This document shows, one piece after another, positions 17,973-26,856 of a stretch of DNA of 64,000 bases; the first letter of the stretch is position 1; every line of letters starts with the position of its first letter. Both the position numbers and the translations under genes were made by a program. The stretch is from Kaistella carnis (lineage in GTDB: Bacteria > Bacteroidota > Bacteroidia > Flavobacteriales > Weeksellaceae), in NCBI RefSeq assembly GCF_003860585.1, contig NZ_CP034159.1, positions 3,100,001 through 3,164,000 on the forward strand, in the 5' to 3' direction. Under the pieces are notes generated by a model. That model ran no database searches. It was not told the DNA's origin and saw only the letters and a program-made list of their open reading frames with translations.

Positions 17973-19043
17973 ATGAAAAAATTCATATTTGTATTTCTTG
18001 CTTTAGGTTTCATGTCTGTTGGAGCGCAAACCAAGAAAAAAACAAAAAGAAAAGCGAAGGCTAAAACCACCGTGGTGGCTAAGCCAGAGGTTGTAGAACC
18101 TGTTGTAGAAGTACCTGTGGAAACAGCTGCCGGGAGCAGTGTTGCAGATGAACCTATTAACTCAATGTCGATTTTAAATGCGAAATCACCGGAATCGTTC
18201 CGTAAATACAGAGAGCTCAATATGATCAAGCAAGGTGATTCAATGGTTTCTACGAAAATCACGCCTTTAAAGTATGGCTTTATCGAAGATAAAGATATCC
18301 TGAAGAGCATGGTAGTTTGGGAAATTATCGACATGAATGATAAGCTGAATCAGCCCTATTATCACAATGAGGATGGTTTGGTAACTCAAAACAGATCGCT
18401 TTATCAACTTTTATTTGATGCTATCAATGATGGTAGAATCACAGAAGTTTATGATGATGAATTATTCATGACCAGATTAAGTCCTGAAGCGATTCAGTCC
18501 CGTATTAAAAACGAGGTGATGAGTGACGCTGGAATCGACAGAATTAATGAAACAGGAAAACTGACAGAAGAAGAGAAGAAAGAATTTACCAACGTTTACG
18601 AAACCAAAACTGAGAATGTGAAGGTTTTAAAAATTAAAGGAATGTGGTATATCGATCGTAGAGACAGTCAGATGAAGTACAGACTTTTAGGAATCGCCGC
18701 GATGGGTCAGGATCCTTCAACAATGGGGCAATATGGTCCGGATGGTCAGCCTTTAGCTTCCAGGGATGAATTAATCGATCTGTTTTGGGTGTATTACCCG
18801 GATGCGAGAGAAGTCTTAGCGAACTCTGTAGTTTTTAATAATAAAAATTTAGCTTCCGATATAACTTATGATGATTTGTTAAATGCCAGAAGATTTTCAA
18901 CAGTCATTTACAAGTCAGATAACGGTTTAGGAAACGGTGTAATCAAAGATTATATTCCGAATGATGCCGATGAACAGTTAGAGGAAAGCGAAAGAATCAA
19001 AGCGCAAATCCTGCAAATGGAGAGCGATATGTGGAATTATTAA
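17973..19043 (+). CDS. gldN: T9SS/gliding protein GldN
   Basis: The 356-residue protein has a signal peptide (FLALGFMSVGAQT). A very basic Lys-rich patch and a Val/Pro/Glu-rich linker follow, then the conserved globular part with MVVWEIIDMNDKLN, LKIKGMWYIDRRDSQMKYR and LFWVYYPDAREVLAN. GldN (PorN) forms a ring with GldK under the outer membrane. It is last in gldKLMN and is followed by a strong terminator. Confidence 0.96.
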   Translation: MKKFIFVFLALGFMSVGAQTKKKTKRKAKAKTTVVAKPEVVEPVVEVPVETAAGSSVADEPINSMSILNAKSPESFRKYRELNMIKQGDSMVSTKITPLKYGFIEDKDILKSMVVWEIIDMNDKLNQPYYHNEDGLVTQNRSLYQLLFDAINDGRITEVYDDELFMTRLSPEAIQSRIKNEVMSDAGIDRINETGKLTEEEKKEFTNVYETKTENVKVLKIKGMWYIDRRDSQMKYRLLGIAAMGQDPSTMGQYGPDGQPLASRDELIDLFWVYYPDAREVLANSVVFNNKNLASDITYDDLLNARRFSTVIYKSDNGLGNGVIKDYIPNDADEQLEESERIKAQILQMESDMWNY

Positions 19044-19062
19044 TCGATTCCTTTTAATATAG

Positions 19063-19098
19063 AAAAAAACCTGAGTACCTTTGCTCAGGTTTTTTTTG
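19063..19098 (+). terminator. Intrinsic terminator after gldN
   Basis: AAAACCTGAG pairs with CTCAGGTTTT around TACCTTTG and is followed by a T run. Confidence 0.92.
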
Positions 19099-19144
19099 AA
19101 CGTATTCTGAGTTTAAAAATTTCCTTTTATAAGTAAAAGTATCA

Positions 19145-20176
19145 ATGAAAAATGTAGATTATATTATTGTGGGCGACGGTTACGCCGCTTACTTTTTTGC
19201 CCATCAGTTAATTCTCCATCAGAAATCTTTTGTTCTATTTTCTGCCAATAAAAAAAGTGCGTCCCGTGTTTCTGCTGGAATTGTAAACCCATTGGTTTTA
19301 AAAAAGTTCACTACTTTTTGGCTCGCAGCAGAGCAGATCGAATTTCTGACAAAAACAATCGCTGAAATTGAAAGTTATACGGGTAAGAATTATTTAATTA
19401 ATGAAAGAATTCACCGAATTTTTCATGATGAGAACGAAAAAACACTTTGGTGTGGAAAAACCGAAACAGAAGAGTTAAAAGGTTTTTTAAATCCCGCCTT
19501 TGAGACTTTAGAAATCATTAAAAATCCGTTTGGCACTGGAGAAGTGAATCATTCCGCCCGGTTAGATGTCAATGCTTTTTTTGAAGGTATTTCATCTTAT
19601 CTGGAAGCAAACGATAGGTTGATCCACGAAGAGTTTGCTTATACCAAAATCCAGGATTCTACATATAAAAATATCAATTTTAAAAATATCGTTTTCTGCG
19701 AAGGAATGGCCGTGAGAGCAAATCCGTTCTTTAATGATATTCAAGTTATCGCAAATAAAGGACATCATTTGAAAGTAAAACTTTCGCAGAAAATGAATCA
19801 TCACTATACTTTAAAGAAAAAGCATTTTCTATTTCCTTTGAATAACGATGTTTATTATTACGGCGGAACTTACGATCCCAATGAAAGGGAAAATGTGATT
19901 GATGATTTTAAAACGGAAGAGTTAATTACAGGACTTTCAGAATTCTATCTACATGATTTTGAAATTGAAGAAGTGAATTACGGCTTTCGGCCAACTGTAA
20001 AAGACCGCCGCCCAATTTTAGGAAATCATCCGGAGCATCAAAACTATTATATCTACAACGGTTTAGGCGCACGTGGAATTCTTAATGGTTGTTATTTTTC
20101 CAAAGAACTTTATGAACATATTGAAAACGGAAAACTGCTAATGGCTGAAGTTGATATTAAAAGGTTTAATAAATAA
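19145..20176 (+). CDS. FAD-dependent oxidoreductase (DAO family)
   Basis: The 343-residue protein starts with a Rossmann strand YIIVGDGYAAYFF, a variant of GxGxxG, and ends with the FAD-binding return NYYIYNGLGARGILNG. The SAGIVNPLVLKKF motif after the first domain is typical of D-amino-acid-oxidase/glycine-oxidase-type proteins. Such genes are widespread and uncharacterised in flavobacteria. The substrate is not evident. It is a single gene after the gldN terminator and converges on sdhB. Confidence 0.85.
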   Translation: MKNVDYIIVGDGYAAYFFAHQLILHQKSFVLFSANKKSASRVSAGIVNPLVLKKFTTFWLAAEQIEFLTKTIAEIESYTGKNYLINERIHRIFHDENEKTLWCGKTETEELKGFLNPAFETLEIIKNPFGTGEVNHSARLDVNAFFEGISSYLEANDRLIHEEFAYTKIQDSTYKNINFKNIVFCEGMAVRANPFFNDIQVIANKGHHLKVKLSQKMNHHYTLKKKHFLFPLNNDVYYYGGTYDPNERENVIDDFKTEELITGLSEFYLHDFEIEEVNYGFRPTVKDRRPILGNHPEHQNYYIYNGLGARGILNGCYFSKELYEHIENGKLLMAEVDIKRFNK

Positions 20177-20201
20177 GTCTATCTTTTTAGTTTGACGCAC
20201 G

Positions 20202-20945
20202 CTAAGAAAACAATTTCGCTTTAAAGTATCTCGCATTCATTTCCGCAATATTGCTGATTGATATTCCGGCCGGACATTCGACTTCACAAGCGCCCGTAAA
20301 CGTACAACTGCCAAAATTTTCAAGATCCATTTGGTAAACCATATCTAATGTTCGTTGGTGTTCTTCCGGTTTTCCTTGTGGCAATTGATTCAGATGGTTA
20401 ATTTTCGCGGAAGTAAATAAAGCCGCCGACGCATTTTTACACGTCGCCACGCAGGCGCCACAACCAATACACGCCGCAGAATCCATGGCGCTGTCTGCAA
20501 CTATTTTTGGAATAAGAATAGAATTGGCTTCGGCGGCAGTTCCTGTTTTTGCAGTGATGTAACCACCATGTTCAATAATCCGGTCAAATGCTGAACGGTC
20601 GACGACCAAATCTTTTATAATTGGAAAAGCTCCTGCTCGAAAAGGTTCTACCACAATGGTATCACCTTCTTTAAAACTTCGCATATGCAGTTGACAAGTC
20701 GTGGTATTATCATGTGGACCATGCGCTCTGCCGTTGATGAAAACACCACACTGGCCACAGATTCCTTCCCGACAATCGTGTTCAAAGGCGATTACCTTTT
20801 CATTTTTCAAAACAAGGGTTTCATTCAGATGATCGAGGGCTTCTAAAAAAGACATTTCTTCACTGATTCCCTCGGTTTCATAAGTTTTAAATGCTCCTTT
20901 TGATTCCGAATTCTCCTGTCGCCATATTTTAAATGTTACTTTCAT
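20202..20945 (-). CDS. sdhB: Succinate dehydrogenase/fumarate reductase iron-sulfur subunit
   Basis: The 247-residue subunit carries electrons between the SdhA flavin and the membrane cytochrome. The [2Fe-2S] cysteines are in CREGICGQCGVF, with a later Cys in NTTTC. The other clusters use CIGCGACVATCKNAS and CTFTGACEVECPAGI, so the [4Fe-4S] and [3Fe-4S] ligands are all present. It follows sdhA after 57 bases. Confidence 0.95.
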   Translation of the reverse strand: MKVTFKIWRQENSESKGAFKTYETEGISEEMSFLEALDHLNETLVLKNEKVIAFEHDCREGICGQCGVFINGRAHGPHDNTTTCQLHMRSFKEGDTIVVEPFRAGAFPIIKDLVVDRSAFDRIIEHGGYITAKTGTAAEANSILIPKIVADSAMDSAACIGCGACVATCKNASAALFTSAKINHLNQLPQGKPEEHQRTLDMVYQMDLENFGSCTFTGACEVECPAGISISNIAEMNARYFKAKLFS

Positions 20946-21002
20946 TACTTTTATATTTGATTTTTTAGAATCGAAAAATTTCCGTTTTTGATGATTTAAA
21001 TC

Positions 21003-22913
21003 TTATTTGTAATTTCTTACGGTTGGTTTTTCATATTCAAATTCTAAATGTTCCTTGTGAAGAATAAAGTCGCCCTCATTATATTCCCACGCCGACACAT
21101 AGGCAAAGTCTTCATCGTTCCGAAGTGCTTCTCCTTCTGCAGTTTGATACTCTTCCCGAAAATGGGCACCACAAGATTCTTCACGCTGCAATGCATCGAT
21201 GCACATTAACTCCGCCAGTTCGATGAAATCTGCCAAACGCAACGCTTTCTCCAATTCGGTATTCATTTCATCTGCTGAACCGGTAACCTTTACATCAGTC
21301 CAAAATTGTTTTCTGATTTCTTTTATTTGAAGAATAGCCTTTTCCAAACCTGGTCTGTTACGACTCATCGCACATTCCTGCCACATGACTTTTCCTAATT
21401 CCCGATGGAAATCATCAACCGTTCTGCTTCCATTTATATCTAATATTTTTTTGATTTGTTTCTTGACTTCATTTTCAACTTTTAAGAATTCCGGATGATT
21501 GACACCAGGATTTTTTTCTTTTAATTCTCCTGCCAAATAATTATTAATGGTATTTGGTAAAATAAAATAACCGTCAATACTTGCCTGCAACAATGAATTC
21601 GCACCAAGTCTATTCGCTCCGTGATCAGAATAATTACATTCTCCAATAGCATATAAACCCGGGATCGTCGTCATTAATTCATAATCAACCCAAAGTCCAC
21701 CCATAGAAAAGTGAGCCGCCGGGGAAATTTTCATTGGTTGTTTGTAGGCATTGATGCCCGTTATTTTCTCATACATTGAAAAGAGGTTTCCATATCGGTC
21801 TTCAACTACTTTTTTTCCAAGATTTTGAATGGCATGTTTGAAATCGAGATAAACCGCATTCTTCAAAGGTCCGACACCATGTCCCGCATCGATGCGTTCT
21901 TTTGCAGCACGTGATGAAATATCTCTGGGCGCCAGATTTCCAAAACTTGGGTAGCGTCTTTCTAAATAATAATCGCGTTCTTCTTCCGGGATATCTTCCG
22001 GTTTACGGTCATCATTCTTTTTCTTCGGAACCCAAATTCTGCCGTCATTACGAAGCGATTCCGACATCAAAGTGAGTTTGGATTGTGCATCACTTGACTG
22101 CGGAAGTGCAGTCGGGTGAATTTGTGTAAAACTGGGTGCGGCGAAAAAAGCACCGCGTTTATGGGCTTTCCAAATGGCAGATCCGTTACACCCAATCGCC
22201 AAAGTAGATAATCTAAAAACACGGGAATATCCGCCAGTTGCTAGGACTACAGCATCGGCAGCGAAACGTTTTATCTCCCCCGACATTAAATCTCTTGCGA
22301 TGACACCTTTTGCTTTTCCTTCAATGATCACTAAATCCAAAATTTCATGTCGTGGCAACATTTCTACTTTTTTTGCTCGGATCATTTTGTATAATTGAGA
22401 ATAGGCTGCAATTAATAGCTGCTGACCGGTTTGCCCTCGTGCATAGAAAGTTCGTTGTACTTGTACGCCACCAAAACTTCGGTTGACCAAAACTCCCCCG
22501 TATTCGCGCGCAAAGGGAACGCCTTGTTGAACAAAATGATCGATTAAAGGCGCAGATAATTCTGCTAATCGATAAGTGTTCGCTTCACGCGACCGGAAAT
22601 CTCCACCTTTTAAAGTGTCGTAAAACATTCGATAAACACTGTCACCATCGTGCTGATAATTTTTGGCCGCATTAATTCCACCTTGGGCGGCGACGGAATG
22701 TGCCCGACGTGCTGAATCCTGATAACAGAAACACTGCACGTAATAACCCAGTTCTGCCAAAGTTGCAGCAGCACCGGCGCCCGCTAATCCTGATCCAACA
22801 ACAATGATATTTAATTTCTTTCTGTTGGCCGGATTAATGAGTTTGCATTTCGCCTGATAATTTTTCCACTTATCTTCTAACTTTCCTTCCGGAACTTTTG
22901 AATTTAATTTCAT
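21003..22913 (-). CDS. sdhA: Succinate dehydrogenase/fumarate reductase flavoprotein subunit
   Basis: The 636-residue subunit oxidises succinate (or reduces fumarate). The dinucleotide fold is [15 protein letters not shown], and His72 of [13 protein letters not shown] is the residue expected to bind FAD covalently. The capping and active-site blocks QIHPTALPQ and [12 protein letters not shown] are present. The length and the Bacteroidota-type N-terminus match the three-subunit enzyme with one di-heme cytochrome b. That cytochrome gene (sdhC) normally comes just before sdhA; here the preceding 388 bases have no gene, which is unusual. Confidence 0.95.
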   Translation of the reverse strand: MKLNSKVPEGKLEDKWKNYQAKCKLINPANRKKLNIIVVGSGLAGAGAAATLAELGYYVQCFCYQDSARRAHSVAAQGGINAAKNYQHDGDSVYRMFYDTLKGGDFRSREANTYRLAELSAPLIDHFVQQGVPFAREYGGVLVNRSFGGVQVQRTFYARGQTGQQLLIAAYSQLYKMIRAKKVEMLPRHEILDLVIIEGKAKGVIARDLMSGEIKRFAADAVVLATGGYSRVFRLSTLAIGCNGSAIWKAHKRGAFFAAPSFTQIHPTALPQSSDAQSKLTLMSESLRNDGRIWVPKKKNDDRKPEDIPEEERDYYLERRYPSFGNLAPRDISSRAAKERIDAGHGVGPLKNAVYLDFKHAIQNLGKKVVEDRYGNLFSMYEKITGINAYKQPMKISPAAHFSMGGLWVDYELMTTIPGLYAIGECNYSDHGANRLGANSLLQASIDGYFILPNTINNYLAGELKEKNPGVNHPEFLKVENEVKKQIKKILDINGSRTVDDFHRELGKVMWQECAMSRNRPGLEKAILQIKEIRKQFWTDVKVTGSADEMNTELEKALRLADFIELAELMCIDALQREESCGAHFREEYQTAEGEALRNDEDFAYVSAWEYNEGDFILHKEHLEFEYEKPTVRNYK

Positions 22914-23301
22914 AATTATTTAGAATAAAAAATGATAGAAATGAAGATTATCTTTTTGATAAATAGTTTCACCTTAATCATCTGATAATAAACTTAAAGA
23001 TAAGGACAAATTTTGAAAATTCCTTTGCGGGAGAACTAATTAATTACATGATGATGGTACTATTCCCATATAATATTAATCAACAGGTGAATATAACTAA
23101 ATCCTACATTTAGACATCAAAAGGTTCATTACAGGCATTTTATAGGTGTTTTGTTATTTGTAAATTTGTCTATATAATTAATACTGAAGATGCTCATTTT
23201 AAATCAATTATATTTAATACTTTTTAATCTGTTGATGATTGTATAAAATATATATTTAAGTTCAGTATTCTCACATTCTTAACTATTAAAAAAAATAAAT
23301 T
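22914..23301. other. Intergenic space between sdhA and the HdeD-like gene
   Basis: Divergent upstream regions of sdhA (minus) and the HdeD-like gene (plus). No open frame of meaningful length and no recognisable sdhC relic was seen. TAAATTTG at 23161-23168 fits a -7 box for the HdeD-like gene. The rest is AT-rich with no clear structure. Confidence 0.6.
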
Positions 23302-23940
23302 ATGAAAACCTCATTTTTAGACTCTATCAAAAATTCAGTAAAACATTGGTACATTCCATTAATCGTAGGAATTTTATTTGTAATTTTAAGTTTCTCAGTT
23401 TTTGCCTCGCCTCTAAGTTCTTTATTAGCATTATCTATATTTTTTGCCTTGTCCTTTATTTTTGGCGGTTTGTCCGAAGTATTTTTCTCCATCTCCAACA
23501 GAAACACGCTTCCGAACTGGGGTTGGTCTTTGGCCTTCGGAATTTTAACCACGATCGTTGGATTTTTGTTGGTCCTTCAGCCGGGATTGTCGATAAGTGT
23601 AATGGCTTTTTATGTCGGCTTTTTGTTACTGTTCCGTTCTGTCGCCTCCATTAGTTTTGCTTTAGATGTAAAAAAATATGGAAGTAAAAATTGGGGGAGT
23701 CTTCTAATCTTCGGAATATTGGGTGCTCTGGCTTCTTTATTTCTCATTTGGAATCCACTATTTACAGGAATCGGACTTACTTTTTTAATGGCTGTAAGTA
23801 TTTTATTCGCCGGATTGTTCAGTATTTTCTTGGCGTTTCAATTACGAAAAATTCATGTCTCAACTAAAGAAATTTCTGTAAGATTAAAAGAACGTTATAA
23901 TGATTTAATGGCAGAAATTGAAGATGAATTAAACGATTAA
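23302..23940 (+). CDS. HdeD-family (DUF308) membrane protein
   Basis: The 212-residue protein has about six membrane helices in repeated pairs, for example WYIPLIVGILFVILSFSVF, GWSLAFGILTTIVGFLLVL and WGSLLIFGILGALASLFLI. A charged cytoplasmic tail follows (VRLKERYNDLMAEIEDEL). This is the HdeD/DUF308 pattern, linked to acid resistance in Escherichia; the role in Bacteroidota is unknown. It stands alone, just before the IS3 element. Confidence 0.82.
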   Translation: MKTSFLDSIKNSVKHWYIPLIVGILFVILSFSVFASPLSSLLALSIFFALSFIFGGLSEVFFSISNRNTLPNWGWSLAFGILTTIVGFLLVLQPGLSISVMAFYVGFLLLFRSVASISFALDVKKYGSKNWGSLLIFGILGALASLFLIWNPLFTGIGLTFLMAVSILFAGLFSIFLAFQLRKIHVSTKEISVRLKERYNDLMAEIEDELND

Positions 23941-24141
23941 TTTAAAATTACTTCTATTGATTTATTGATCCACGAGAAGGTGTATATAAAATTTGTTTTT
24001 GCAAAATCCGATGATATGAAACATCATTTGAAAAGAAAAAATAGATCATAAACGGAGATGTGACCTTCTCCCACAAAACCGTAACACTTAAAAGCAGAGA
24101 TTTTTCGATAAAGTAATTAACTTTAATACAAGAAAAATCAA

Positions 24142-24408
24142 ATGAAAAAATCAAGATTTACAGAAAGCCAGATTGTCTTCGCCTTGAAGCAATCCGAAAC
24201 GGGAGTAAGAGTGGAAGAAGTGTGTCGCAAAATGGGTATCAGCGAGGCAACTTTTTACAATTGGAAAAAAAAATTCGGAGGCTTGGGCATCACGGAACTT
24301 CGCCTATTGCGCCAGCTGGAAGAAGAGAACAGCCAGCTCAAAAAGTTGGTAGCTGATTTAAGTTTGGATAAGCAGATTCTTCAGGATGTTCTGAAAAAAA
24401 AGTTTTAA
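24142..24408 (+). CDS. IS3-family OrfA
   Basis: The 88-residue protein is a helix-turn-helix plus leucine-zipper protein: FTESQIVFALKQSETG, VCRKMGISEATFYNWKKK, then LRQLEEENSQLKKLVADL. It ends at TAA just after an A8 run (24394-24401) where -1 frameshifting would give OrfAB. Confidence 0.93.
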   Translation: MKKSRFTESQIVFALKQSETGVRVEEVCRKMGISEATFYNWKKKFGGLGITELRLLRQLEEENSQLKKLVADLSLDKQILQDVLKKKF

Positions 24409-25253
24409 AGCCGGTTCAAAGTCGTGAACTGGCGAAAAGGATACAGGATGATTACCCGGTTTCTCAGCGAAGAAGCTGTCGTTTGGTATTTTTACAACCC
24501 AGTGTTTATCATTACCAGCCACACCGGAGGGATGACACGGCATTGAGAAACAGACTCATAGAACTTTCCAACATTCGTGTCCGGTATGGCGTGCAGCGTT
24601 TACATATTCTTCTGAGACGGGAAGGATGGAAGGACAATCACAAAAGGATCTACAGAATCTATTGTGAGGAAGGTTTGAACCTAAGGAGAAAACGGAACAA
24701 AAGAATAAAATCTGCGCGCTCCCGGGTTCCTACCAAGGGCATTGCTTCCAAGTTACACGAGTGCTGGAGCATGGACTTTATGAGCGATGCCCTGTTTGAC
24801 GGCAAGAAATTCAGGGTCTTAACTTTAGTGGATAATTATAGCCGTAAATCCTTGGTACTTCACACCGGAATTTCCATTAAGGGAGAAGATGTTGCTGAAA
24901 TATTAAAAAATGTTACCTTTGATCAGCAAGCCTATCCCGAGCGTATTAAGATAGACAACGGACCGGAGTTTATCAGTAAAGCATTGGACAGATGGGCTTA
25001 TGAAAGGAAAATAGAACTGGAATTCTCCAGGCCGGGAAAGCCTACGGATAATGCATTTATAGAGAGTTTTAACGGATCATTACGGGATGAATGCCTCAAT
25101 GTGAATTGGTTCTTATCGCTGGAAGATGCACAGCAAAAGCTGGATGTCTGGAAAGAGGATTATAACAGTTACAGACCCCATAGCTCACTGGGAAATTTAA
25201 CGCCAAACGAGTTCATTGAAAACAGTCAAAAAATGCAAATTTCTCTACTTTAG
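24396..25253 (+). CDS. IS3-family OrfB transposase (by -1 frameshift)
   Basis: The catalytic part is read in the -1 frame entered at the A8 run; the first internal ATG is at 24483. The integrase core has the DDE residues in SMDFMSD, KIDNGPEF and NAFIESFNG, followed by YNSYRPHSSLGNLTPNEF. The frame is intact to the stop, so the element may be active. Confidence 0.92.
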   Translation, partial: KKVLKPVQSRELAKRIQDDYPVSQRRSCRLVFLQPSVYHYQPHRRDDTALRNRLIELSNIRVRYGVQRLHILLRREGWKDNHKRIYRIYCEEGLNLRRKRNKRIKSARSRVPTKGIASKLHECWSMDFMSDALFDGKKFRVLTLVDNYSRKSLVLHTGISIKGEDVAEILKNVTFDQQAYPERIKIDNGPEFISKALDRWAYERKIELEFSRPGKPTDNAFIESFNGSLRDECLNVNWFLSLEDAQQKLDVWKEDYNSYRPHSSLGNLTPNEFIENSQKMQISLL

Positions 25254-25284
25254 ATTGTTCCATATATCGGGGGTAGGTCAATCA

Positions 25285-25330
25285 AGAAAAAATTCTACTT
25301 TTGAAGTGTACTGAAAATGGGGAGTCTACA
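25285..25330 (+). repeat. Orphan right end of the second IS3 type
   Basis: About 46 bases ending GTACTGAAAATGGGGAGTC then TACA differ at only four positions from the right end of IS3 copy B (46744-46789), in the same orientation. No transposase or left end of that type is attached. It is the trace of an earlier insertion. Confidence 0.85.
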
Positions 25331-25980
25331 ACAATGGTACTTTTAGCATAACCCAATAAACCATTTTAAAACGTAATTTCGCTGAAAATAAGCAAGTTAA
25401 ATATAATTTAAGTATTTTAGACCATTATAGAAACCATTAAACAATCTCCGATTTAGTCCCTGATTTTTGAAGTAGGGACTAAATGTTATGCTTTGGTCTT
25501 AATAAAAAAATTCTAAAAAAAATAATTGTAAATACTGTTATATTTTTTGAACTTTTTACGAAAAAAAAATTTAAAAATATTCTTTTTATTATCTTTTTCT
25601 TATTCGCAAATGGAGTGGCTTTTCTTGTTTTTAAAAATTAATTGCAATGCGACATTTACTTTTTTTTGGGAGGATAATTTTCTAAAAATTACTTGAATTA
25701 TATTTTTCTTCGCAACATAAAGAAAGGGCGTGTGAGAAGTCACAGCGTTTATTGTAAAATGATCTGTAAAAATATTATTTTTCAATAATTAGAATGATTG
25801 AATATTTAAATTTGTATCAAAATTTATTAATTATAGAAAGAATTCTCAAGTGAATATAAATGAAATATTTTTTTTCGTTTTTTGCATGTTTATTAAATTA
25901 AAAGACCCCAAATAAATAATTATTCAGGGCACTTTTTTTATTCGTTCAGATCATTCAGATCTCTAAATTGTCGGTAACAA
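25331..25980. other. Intergenic, AT-rich, with hairpins
   Basis: No gene was recognised. A perfect 9-bp stem TTTAGTCCC / GGGACTAAA (25452-25460, 25475-25483) lies inside a wider inverted pair AGCATAAC (25345-25352) / GTTATGCT (25485-25492). The rest is very AT-rich. AAAAGACCCC (25900) and GGGCACTTTT (25927) form an imperfect stem that may end tssD transcription. Confidence 0.5.
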
Positions 25981-26388
25981 TTACATTCCCGGCCAAACCC
26001 CTTCGTAAGCACCGCCTCCGTAATTGATTTTCTCAGCACTGATGACGAATGAGATCAGCATGCTATTGCTGTCGATCGCATCGAAATCTACTTCGTGCTG
26101 AATGACGTAACCGTTTTCCCAATTGAGTTTGATCAACGTTCCTTCTTCGTGAGATTTATTGAAAGTTACTTCCCCAACTGTTGGCTTGTATTTTCCGTTC
26201 AATAAAGATTCGATGATGTCAGATTTATCCGTTGCTTCAATGGTTACTTTAATGATTGCATTGGATGGATCGGAAGCTACTCTTCCGGAAACATCGGTTG
26301 ATCTTGCTACACTGTAATTCAGTTTTAATACTTTGGATTCTTCTCCGTTGTTGAACTTTAAGACTGCTCTTGAATTGTTTGCTGCCAT
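25981..26388 (-). CDS. tssD: T6SS tube protein TssD (Hcp)
   Basis: The 135-residue protein fits the Bacteroidota TssD family that builds the inner tube of the type VI (subtype iii) apparatus: AVLKFNNGEESKVLKLNYSV, GRVASDPSNAIIKVTIEAT, and LSISFVISAEKI-like strands near the end. It is divergent from vgrG with 468 bases between. As there are no sheath or baseplate genes here, it is an auxiliary copy that may carry small cargo or pair with this vgrG. Confidence 0.9.
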   Translation of the reverse strand: MAANNSRAVLKFNNGEESKVLKLNYSVARSTDVSGRVASDPSNAIIKVTIEATDKSDIIESLLNGKYKPTVGEVTFNKSHEEGTLIKLNWENGYVIQHEVDFDAIDSNSMLISFVISAEKINYGGGAYEGVWPGM

Positions 26389-26856
26389 GATTTCTATATT
26401 TATTTGTTAATATTTTTAAGATTTTGAATTCTGAATCTGTATTCAGAAACCCTAATCTGATACCTTTCTTCATTCAAATATAAAACCGTTTTAGCGGTTA
26501 AAATCATCATTTTCAGAAACTTTGAAAATTGTAGTAGTTCCACTACAACTCGTTTTTAGGTCATTATTTTGAGTGCCTTTTTTGTTTCCGCCTTCTATCA
26601 CTACGTTTCTCCTAACTTCAACAAAGATATTTAAATAGGAATAATGTAACTATTACCCTTAATACCTTATATATTCCCTAAAAATTGTAGTAGTTTTACG
26701 ATACCGCACGTAAGATATTTAATTTAAATTTGTGTAGTTGGCAAGATCAGTTTTTTGATTTAGGTGGTATCGCAATAAGCAATTCAACATCGAAATTCAT
26801 CTTACAGCCTCAAAGAATTGTCCTTAGAATAGCATTAATCCTCCAAAAACGAACGT
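26389..26856. promoter_or_regulatory. Divergent tssD/vgrG control region
   Basis: The minus-strand -7 box TATATTTG (26482-26475) serves tssD; TAAATTTG (26725-26732) serves vgrG, giving a leader of about 117 bases. The motif ATTGTAGTAGTT occurs twice (26528-26539, 26684-26695). The first copy forms a hairpin TTGTAGT/ACTACAA. AACCG/CGGTT flanks the tssD box, and CGATACC (26699) mirrors GGTATCG (26765). These could be operators; no regulator is known. Confidence 0.5.

Larger units (their letters stand above)
24061..25280 (+). mobile_element. IS3-family insertion sequence, copy A
   Basis: The ends are imperfect inverted repeats: TGACCTTCTCCC at the left, and at the right a sequence whose complement begins TGACCTACCCCC. 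Both are followed by AACA...TAAAAG-type matches. Inside are orfA and orfB in the -1 relation usual for IS3. No target duplication was found (left flank GATG, right flank ATCA), so flanking DNA has probably changed since insertion. The element lies next to an orphan end of the other IS3 type. Confidence 0.85.
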
